From contig CADCWJ010000477.1 in NCBI GenBank assembly GCA_902806365.1, forward strand, positions 1 to 6,807: 6,807 nucleotides of DNA, written 5' to 3'. This DNA comes from an uncultured Thermomicrobiales bacterium (GTDB lineage Bacteria; Chloroflexota; Chloroflexia; Thermomicrobiales; UBA6265). Below are positions 1-4,356 of this stretch, in pieces. Below the pieces are notes generated by a model that ran no database searches, was not told the DNA's origin, and saw nothing but the letters and a program-made list of their open reading frames with translations. Position 1 is the stretch's first letter. Each line of letters begins with the position of its first letter. The position numbers and the translations under genes are program-made.

Positions 1-1335
1 ATCGTGGGCACGATCGAGAACGGCGCCACTGCCGCCGTGATCGACGGCCCGGACCGGCGGGCCACCGACAACTGGTACCGGATCATCTCGCATCGCGGGT
101 CCGGCTGGGCCGTGGCGCGATACCTGATCGTATCACCACCGCCACCCTCGCCGGTCGATGCTGACGACTACCCGTTCGGCCTCAACGTGCGATTCACCGC
201 CGAGACCAACGTCCGTTCCGGACCCACCACCAGCGGCGGCATCCTGCGCACGGTCGCCCGCAACGTCTGGGGGGCGATTCTGGCCGGGCCGACCGTGGCT
301 GACAACAACGAGTGGTACCAGATCCGGACCGAGTCTGGCCCGGACGGCTGGGTGATCAAGGAGAACCTTGCGAACGCCCCTGTCAACCTCGCTCCCGCCG
401 CCCGGTTCCAGGTGGGCGAAGCCGTGGAGGCAACCCAGCAGGTCAACATCCGGCCCCGGCCGGGCATTCCCCAGAGAGTGATCGCCACCGCTCCCGCCGG
501 CTCTCGCTTCACGATCTCGCAGGCCGCGTACGGCGTTACCGATTTCATCTGGTACGGCGTCTTCAGCGATGCCGCCGGCGGGGGCTGGCTCGTCGAGAAT
601 GCCCTCACCGCGGCCGTCACCAGCCCACCACCGGCCTCCGGGACATTCGCGATCAACGACACCGTCCGCGTGACCGAGAGCCTCAACCTGCGCACCGCCG
701 CCAGCACCTCGGCGAGCCGGATCGCGACGCTGGCCTCCGGCACCATGGCCACGGTGGTTGGCGGTCCAACATCTGCCAGCGGTTACAGCTGGTGGCAGAT
801 CCGGACGAGCGTGGGGACCGGCTGGGCGGTCGAGAACTGGCTGACGAAGGCGACGACCGCGCCACCGCCTCCCGCCAGCGGCAAGTTTGTCGTCAACGAC
901 ACCGTGCGCGTCACCGGGAATCTCAGTCTTCGCACCGCCGCCAGCACCTTGGGGAGCCGGATTGCGACGCTCGCTCCCGGCACCATGGCCACGGTTCTCG
1001 GCGGTCCAACATCCGCCAGCGGCTACAGCTGGTGGCAGATCCGGGCGAGCGTGGGGACCGGCTGGGCGGTCGAGAACTGGTTGACGCGGACGACTGCCAC
1101 GACCCCACCCCCCTCCGGGCTCCCGGCTGGAACCACCGTTCAGGTCGTCGAGGGCGCGCTCAACCTGCGGGATGGGGCGTCGACAGGCAACCGCGTGCTC
1201 GCGGTTCTGCCCCAGGGCACCCGGCTCTCGATCGTCAGCGGCCCGCAACCGGGCAGCGGGTACAGCTGGTATCAGGTACGAAGCGGAACGTACGGCACTG
1301 GCTGGGTCGTCAGTGCCTTCATTCGCCAGGTGTGA
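1..1335 (+). CDS. Secreted/surface protein of tandem SH3b repeats (5' end missing)
   Basis: The frame is open from base 1 and ends at TGA 1333-1335, giving 444 visible codons. The true start lies upstream, and the GTG at 4-6 is probably an internal valine. The visible part is about six bacterial SH3 (SH3b) modules: residues 1-43 (partial), 58-124, 135-203, 215-282, 295-362 and 374-444. Each carries the family signature: a (V/L)N(V/I/L)R strand near its start, a G-(P)-T-x(n)-W(W/Y)x(I/V)R core, and a closing GW(A/V/L)VxxxL. Linkers are rich in Pro/Ala/Thr/Ser (SPPPPSP, TSPPPASG, TAPPPPASG, TTPPPSG), a beads-on-a-string layout usual for extracellular proteins. SH3b domains commonly bind peptidoglycan or other wall ligands, so a wall- or surface-associated role is inferred. 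No catalytic domain is visible, but one could sit in the missing N-terminus, as could the signal peptide. The gene converges on the minus-strand YfhO-like gene and shares no operon with it. The domain type is confident; the function is not. Confidence 0.9.
   Translation: MVGTIENGATAAVIDGPDRRATDNWYRIISHRGSGWAVARYLIVSPPPPSPVDADDYPFGLNVRFTAETNVRSGPTTSGGILRTVARNVWGAILAGPTVADNNEWYQIRTESGPDGWVIKENLANAPVNLAPAARFQVGEAVEATQQVNIRPRPGIPQRVIATAPAGSRFTISQAAYGVTDFIWYGVFSDAAGGGWLVENALTAAVTSPPPASGTFAINDTVRVTESLNLRTAASTSASRIATLASGTMATVVGGPTSASGYSWWQIRTSVGTGWAVENWLTKATTAPPPPASGKFVVNDTVRVTGNLSLRTAASTLGSRIATLAPGTMATVLGGPTSASGYSWWQIRASVGTGWAVENWLTRTTATTPPPSGLPAGTTVQVVEGALNLRDGASTGNRVLAVLPQGTRLSIVSGPQPGSGYSWYQVRSGTYGTGWVVSAFIRQV
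646..1095 (+). repeat. 240-bp tandem duplication of an SH3b module
   Basis: Bases 646-855 recur at 886-1095, with an exact period of 240 bp (80 codons), so the reading frame is kept. Comparing 661-840 with 901-1080 by eye gives 20 mismatches in 180 bases (about 89% identity). The mismatches are uneven: 10 in the first 60 bases, 8 in the next 60 and 2 in the last 60. The repeat encodes the fourth and fifth visible SH3b modules, which share stretches such as GPTSASGYSWWQIR and VGTGWAVENWLT. The other modules are clearly more diverged. This points to a fairly recent internal duplication, or to gene conversion acting on the 3' half. Confidence 0.93.
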
Positions 1336-1385
1336 CCGACGCTGCACAGGTACACTCGGCGGCGGGACGTTTCCTCGCCCAATCG

Positions 1386-1432
1386 CGGGCGATCATGGAG
1401 ATCGCCCGTACGGGTCAACTCCATGTTGACCC
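1386..1432. terminator. Tandem inverted hairpins in convergent gap, likely bidirectional terminator
   Basis: Two perfect stem-loops lie between the convergent stop codons. Hairpin A has arms CGGGCGATC (1386-1394) and GATCGCCCG (1400-1408) with loop ATGGA. Hairpin B has arms GGGTCAAC (1412-1419) and GTTGACCC (1425-1432) with loop TCCAT. They begin 50 bases after the SH3b stop, and end 19 bases beyond the stop of the minus-strand gene. Neither side has a clear T-tract, so they are not classical intrinsic terminators. The placement and stability suggest transcript ends or 3'-end protection for both genes. The pairing itself is read directly; the terminator role is inferred. Confidence 0.6.
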
Positions 1433-1451
1433 TTGCCTCATCCGCCGCAGA

Positions 1452-3998
1452 TCACGTGGCCGGTCGCCGGCGCCTCCGTTTCCGCGCAGGTGCGGGCCGA
1501 ACGTTCGCCAGGGCCGGCTGCGGTGACGGTGGCGGCGGACGCCAGCCGTCCCGCAGCAGCTTGCCTGCGGCCATCCCGAGCATCCCCAGCACCGCCATGC
1601 TGGTGATCCCGCTCGTCCAGAGCCCAACGGTGAGGCTGGTCGGCTCGTAGCGCATCTCGATCGTATGCGTTCCCGCACTGACCGCTACCCCCCGCAGCGC
1701 GTGGTTGGTGCGAAGGATGGGCACGCGCTCGCCATCGACGTAGGCCCGCCAGCCCTCCTCGTACGTCTCGCTGAAGACGACCAGCCCCGCCGCGATGGCC
1801 CTGGCCTGGAACGTCAATTCATCGGCTCCGGAATCCATCACCGTGACTGGCTCTTCGACGGCCCCGGTCGGCACCACGAGGGGAGGGATCGGTCCATCGA
1901 CGAACGCCGTCCGCCGTCCGTCCGCGCTCCGGTCCGCCAGCGCCCTGAGCCCCTCGCCATCGTTGTTGGCACGCACGTCATGGACGATCCACGCTCGCGG
2001 AAATGCCGTCGGGTTCTCGTAGACGGCGACCTGGGCGTTCCGGAAGACCTCCACCCGCTCCGCCACGATCGCGCGCACATCGTCCCGCTCGGGCGGGATC
2101 GCCTGGGAGACGAGGATGTAGCGGACGTTCAGCATGTCAAGGAGTTGGGAACCCGACAGCGCCGTGGGAAAGGCATCTAGCCAGTGGTAATCCTGGATGT
2201 ACCCGTTCATCACATCGACATAGTCATTGTAGTAGCGGAGATGGGTGGGGTTGTATCCCTGCGTGTGCTCGAGCCCCAGTCGGCTCGCGCGGCCGTTGGA
2301 AAGCACGGCGGCGACCCCCGGTTCCATTCGCCGCGATGAGTAGGACTGGTCGGGGAGTTTCCGATAGCCGCGGCCCGCGTAGCCAACGTACCGAAAGGGC
2401 GGCTGCGTGGTCTCCCGCTGCTGCAGGAACTCGCCCGCGCCGCCCGGATCAGTTCGCGAGAGGTAGGCGTCGATCATTGCCTGCGTATAGTCGTCCCTCC
2501 CGAGCAGGGGAGTCGGCAACCCTGCGGCCTGCTCCAGCTCCGGAGCGTCGAGCATGTCCCTGCCGGTGGGAATCATGAACGCGACCACCACGAGGGCCGC
2601 CAGCGCGTATCTCGGGACGGCCCGATTCAGGAAGTGAGTGGGGAGGCGACGGGACACGAGAGCTACGCAGAGGAGCAGTGTGGCGAGCGTCGCGCCGGCG
2701 TAGAACCAGTCCGTGATCACCGCCTCCGGACCTTCGAGCCACTCACCGGCGATCAGCAGCAGCCCGAGTGGGACCAGGGCGAGCGCCGCGCCAACATTGC
2801 GGTTCCGGCCCTCGAGGATCGACTGTACCGTCGCGCCGGCCAGCATCGCCGGAGCCAGCGAGATCACCCACAGGATTCGCCGTGGGCTGTGGTGGTGGAT
2901 CGTCTCGAACGTCGGAATCAGGTAGAAGAGGCGATGGACGATCGTGTCCTCGAGCGTCAAGATGCACGAGATCACCAGCACGGCCGCGAAAAACGGGACC
3001 GCCAACCGCCTGCCGGCCAGGAATGGCGCAAGCAGGACCAGCACGACCACAACCCCGCTGAGCCCGACCGGCCGGTTCACCACCGCGTCGGAGATCATCT
3101 GGCCGATCATCGACGGAATCGTGTGCCGGCCCTCCTCGTAATCGCCGCGCCAGAGACCGGAGTAATCTCCGCCGGCGATACTCGATTGGGCATTGACCGC
3201 GAGCCGAGGCAGGATCCCGGCCGCGCCGAGTGCCAGCCCGATCAGCAGAATCGCAGGTCCCGTGGTCAGCATCTGGACCAAGCGCGTACGCAGGGGGATT
3301 GCGCCCAGCGGTGGCGACAGGAGCGTGCGATAGACGACCCACGCGCCGATCATGAGCAGGGCGTTGGCCAGCCCCTGGCCCATCCAGGCCGCCGCGATCT
3401 GGCTGATCGCGAAACCGCTTAGCGACCAAGCCGCGAGCATGAAGCGGCGACACGTCGTCCGCAGCGAGAGCTCGACGCCGAGCAGCGCCAGCGGAATCCA
3501 GGCCGTGACCTGGGTCGCGACGGTCGCGAAATGCGTCTGCCCGTAGAGAAAGGGGCCGAAGGTGAAGGTGACCGTGCTCGTCATCGCCGCCAGCACGCCG
3601 AACCCGAGCAACCGCGACAGGACGTAGGTGGAGAGCCCGCCGACAAGGAGCTGGATCAGGATCATCGCCTTGAATGCGGCGCCGATGCTCAAGGTGGAAA
3701 ACGCGACCATGACCGGCAGGTACATCCAGCCCGAGGAGGGATCACCCGCGACCGGAGTGCCGCTGGAGTAATTGCGGGTCCAGCCGGGGATGTCGAAGTC
3801 GCGAAGGCGGTCGCCAACCATTCCAAACCAGGGTAGAAAGAATGAAGAGATGTCGTACTCGGCGAGCCAGTTGTCGTTGATCGAGCGGTGCCAGACGACG
3901 ATCAGGATGCCGAGCACGAGGAGCGAGATCGCCACTGCGTCGGACCGGCGGAGGCTGATCCCCGCGGGCGGGTGGACCGGGGTCGGTGTTGTCCGCAT
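1452..3998 (-). CDS. YfhO-family polytopic membrane protein (putative GT-C-like glycosyltransferase), paralog A
   Basis: This is a complete 848-residue protein with ATG at 3998-3996 and TGA at 1454-1452. A GGGAG Shine-Dalgarno lies ten bases before the start. A short cytoplasmic N-terminus (1-20) is followed by a membrane segment at about 21-38. The first outer loop carries EYDISSFFLPW (Asp49) and AGDPSSGWMYLP. About a dozen more hydrophobic segments run to about 476, including the paralog-conserved IHHHSPRRILW (367-377). A large extracytoplasmic region (about 480-785) includes GGAGEFLQQ, FRYVGY, GYNP, LLDMLNVRY, FPRAWIVHDVR and the family-typical YEEGWRAYVDGE. A last membrane segment (789-811) is followed by a tail ending RKRRRRRPAT. 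YfhO proteins are associated with glycosylation of envelope polymers such as teichoic acids in Firmicutes, and an acidic residue in the first outer loop is the usual GT-C catalytic feature. Asp49 is therefore a candidate, by inference. Unlike its neighbour it lacks the WNPYLFGG stretch. Family assignment is good; substrate is unknown. Confidence 0.87.
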   Translation of the reverse strand: MRTTPTPVHPPAGISLRRSDAVAISLLVLGILIVVWHRSINDNWLAEYDISSFFLPWFGMVGDRLRDFDIPGWTRNYSSGTPVAGDPSSGWMYLPVMVAFSTLSIGAAFKAMILIQLLVGGLSTYVLSRLLGFGVLAAMTSTVTFTFGPFLYGQTHFATVATQVTAWIPLALLGVELSLRTTCRRFMLAAWSLSGFAISQIAAAWMGQGLANALLMIGAWVVYRTLLSPPLGAIPLRTRLVQMLTTGPAILLIGLALGAAGILPRLAVNAQSSIAGGDYSGLWRGDYEEGRHTIPSMIGQMISDAVVNRPVGLSGVVVVLVLLAPFLAGRRLAVPFFAAVLVISCILTLEDTIVHRLFYLIPTFETIHHHSPRRILWVISLAPAMLAGATVQSILEGRNRNVGAALALVPLGLLLIAGEWLEGPEAVITDWFYAGATLATLLLCVALVSRRLPTHFLNRAVPRYALAALVVVAFMIPTGRDMLDAPELEQAAGLPTPLLGRDDYTQAMIDAYLSRTDPGGAGEFLQQRETTQPPFRYVGYAGRGYRKLPDQSYSSRRMEPGVAAVLSNGRASRLGLEHTQGYNPTHLRYYNDYVDVMNGYIQDYHWLDAFPTALSGSQLLDMLNVRYILVSQAIPPERDDVRAIVAERVEVFRNAQVAVYENPTAFPRAWIVHDVRANNDGEGLRALADRSADGRRTAFVDGPIPPLVVPTGAVEEPVTVMDSGADELTFQARAIAAGLVVFSETYEEGWRAYVDGERVPILRTNHALRGVAVSAGTHTIEMRYEPTSLTVGLWTSGITSMAVLGMLGMAAGKLLRDGWRPPPPSPQPALANVRPAPARKRRRRRPAT

Positions 3999-4008
3999 TG
4001 CAACGTTT

Positions 4009-4013
4009 CTCCC
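4009..4013 (-). promoter_or_regulatory. Shine-Dalgarno of YfhO-like paralog A
   Basis: Read on the minus strand, GGGAG is followed by AA and lies ten bases before ATG 3998. The matching stretch GGGGAGAA occurs at the equivalent place before the divergent paralog, which supports both starts. Confidence 0.7.
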
Positions 4014-4058
4014 GGCGGTACGGCGCGGTCGATGCTGATCGTGTCAGGATGGGCCAGG

Positions 4059-4082
4059 GGATCACCCGGCAAGGTGAGATCC
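4059..4082 (-). promoter_or_regulatory. Imperfect hairpin in leader of paralog A
   Basis: GGATCACC (4059-4066) pairs with GGT-GATCC (4073-4082, with a two-base GA bulge at 4076-4077) around a six-base loop CGGCAA. It sits in the presumed 5' leader of the minus-strand gene, about 60 bases from the start codon. No known riboswitch class is recognised, and such a stem could arise by chance in GC-rich DNA. Confidence 0.3.
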
Positions 4083-4120
4083 GGCATGGCGCTGTTACCG
4101 TCCAAGCCAGCACGCCCGGA

Positions 4121-4155
4121 AATATAGACGAGGTTCCCCTTCGGTGCCGTTCATC
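4121..4155 (-). promoter_or_regulatory. Putative promoter of YfhO-like paralog A
   Basis: Read on the minus strand, CGTCTATATT (4130-4121) contains a -10-like TATATT. No good TTGACA lies 16-18 bases upstream. A TGAACG hexamer (4153-4148) stands 17 bases before CGTC, a spacing like that of ECF-sigma promoters (GAAC-type -35, CGTC-type -10). Which sigma factor would act here is uncertain. The same decamer with one change precedes the divergent gene, which strengthens the call. Confidence 0.4.
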
Positions 4156-4201
4156 ATGGATGGCTCCACTCCCGGGCGCTCCGGGCGGGGTGTCCAGCAG
4201 G

Positions 4202-4213
4202 CCGGACGTCCGG
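4202..4213. promoter_or_regulatory. 12-bp perfect palindrome upstream of plus-strand -10-like element
   Basis: CCGGACGTCCGG is its own reverse complement. Its right end lies 19 bases before the -10-like TATACT, so it would overlap the -35 region, where an operator could act. It is GC-rich and chance is possible. No regulator gene is present in the window. Confidence 0.3.
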
Positions 4214-4228
4214 GTCCCGCGAACCAGC

Positions 4229-4238
4229 CGTCTATACT
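4229..4238 (+). promoter_or_regulatory. Putative -10 region of YfhO-like paralog B
   Basis: CGTCTATACT contains a good -10-like TATACT (4233-4238). It matches the divergent element CGTCTATATT in nine of ten bases, and both have GAACC a few bases upstream. No convincing -35 hexamer is seen. The distance to the proposed TTG start is 118 bases, almost the same as the 122 bases on the other side. Confidence 0.4.
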
Positions 4239-4285
4239 CGTGGCGACGACGGATCGGCGAGATGGCTCGCGAGATCGTCGACAGC

Positions 4286-4324
4286 ACGCCGGGCCGATCA
4301 CCGCCGATCCTCAAGGCCCGGCGT
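4286..4324 (+). promoter_or_regulatory. Perfect 10-bp hairpin in leader of paralog B
   Basis: ACGCCGGGCC (4286-4295) pairs fully with GGCCCGGCGT (4315-4324) around 19 bases. Inside the loop, GATC (4296-4299) can pair with GATC (4306-4309). The stem ends 18 bases before the Shine-Dalgarno, so it could influence translation or act as a leader structure. No T-tract follows it, so it is not a classical attenuator. No known riboswitch family is recognised. Confidence 0.4.
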
Positions 4325-4342
4325 TGGCCTGTGGGTCCATGC

Positions 4343-4348
4343 GGGGAG
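4343..4348 (+). promoter_or_regulatory. Shine-Dalgarno deciding the TTG start of paralog B
   Basis: GGGGAG is followed by eight bases and then the in-frame TTG at 4357. The in-frame ATGs at 4339 and 4396 lack a comparable site: 4339 lies before it, and 4396 is 47 bases beyond it with only GCC-rich sequence ahead. The same GGGAGAA stretch precedes the paralog's ATG. Confidence 0.6.
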
Positions 4349-4356
4349 AATCGGGA

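Larger units (their letters stand above)
3999..4356. other. Divergent intergenic region with mirrored promoters and related leaders
   Basis: This 358-base gap separates the starts of the two divergent YfhO-like genes, and no credible gene lies in it. Mirrored CGTCTATAYT elements point outward at 4130-4121 (minus) and 4229-4238 (plus). Each lies 118-122 bases from its start codon. Read outward, both leaders share GCCGGG about 49-50 bases after the element, then a loosely similar stretch with GATC and ATCCT, then GGGAGAA just before the start codon. The symmetry axis falls near 4178. The simplest reading is that the duplication producing the two paralogs copied the promoter and leader too. Similarity was judged by eye and is patchy. 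Confidence 0.55.

Noticed and set aside
646..1095. Regular repeats considered as a CRISPR or other non-coding array
   Set aside because: The period is exactly 80 codons, both copies stay in frame and encode SH3b modules, and there are no short repeats with unique spacers.
133..1347. 404-codon open frame on the minus strand opposite the SH3b gene
   Set aside because: Its product is low-complexity Gly/Arg/Pro/Ala sequence without a recognisable domain, and it mirrors the repeat pattern of the SH3b gene. It is a GC-rich antisense shadow.
312..1526. 404-codon open frame on the plus strand in another phase of the SH3b gene
   Set aside because: Arg/Gly/His-rich composition typical of an out-of-frame reading. 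It runs through the hairpin region and into the opposite gene's 3' end.
2634..3422. 262-codon plus-strand frame opposite paralog A
   Set aside because: Its product is rich in Arg, Gln, Asp and His, with no domain or ribosome site. The minus-strand frame has clear family motifs here.
4240..4242. In-frame GTG 4240 as start of paralog B
   Set aside because: It is only two bases past the -10-like TATACT, so it would fall before the expected transcription start, and the peptide it would add resembles no YfhO sequence.
4339..4341. ATG 4339 as start of paralog B
   Set aside because: It lies immediately before the GGGGAG site and has no ribosome site of its own; TTG 4357 fits better, though 4339 cannot be fully excluded.
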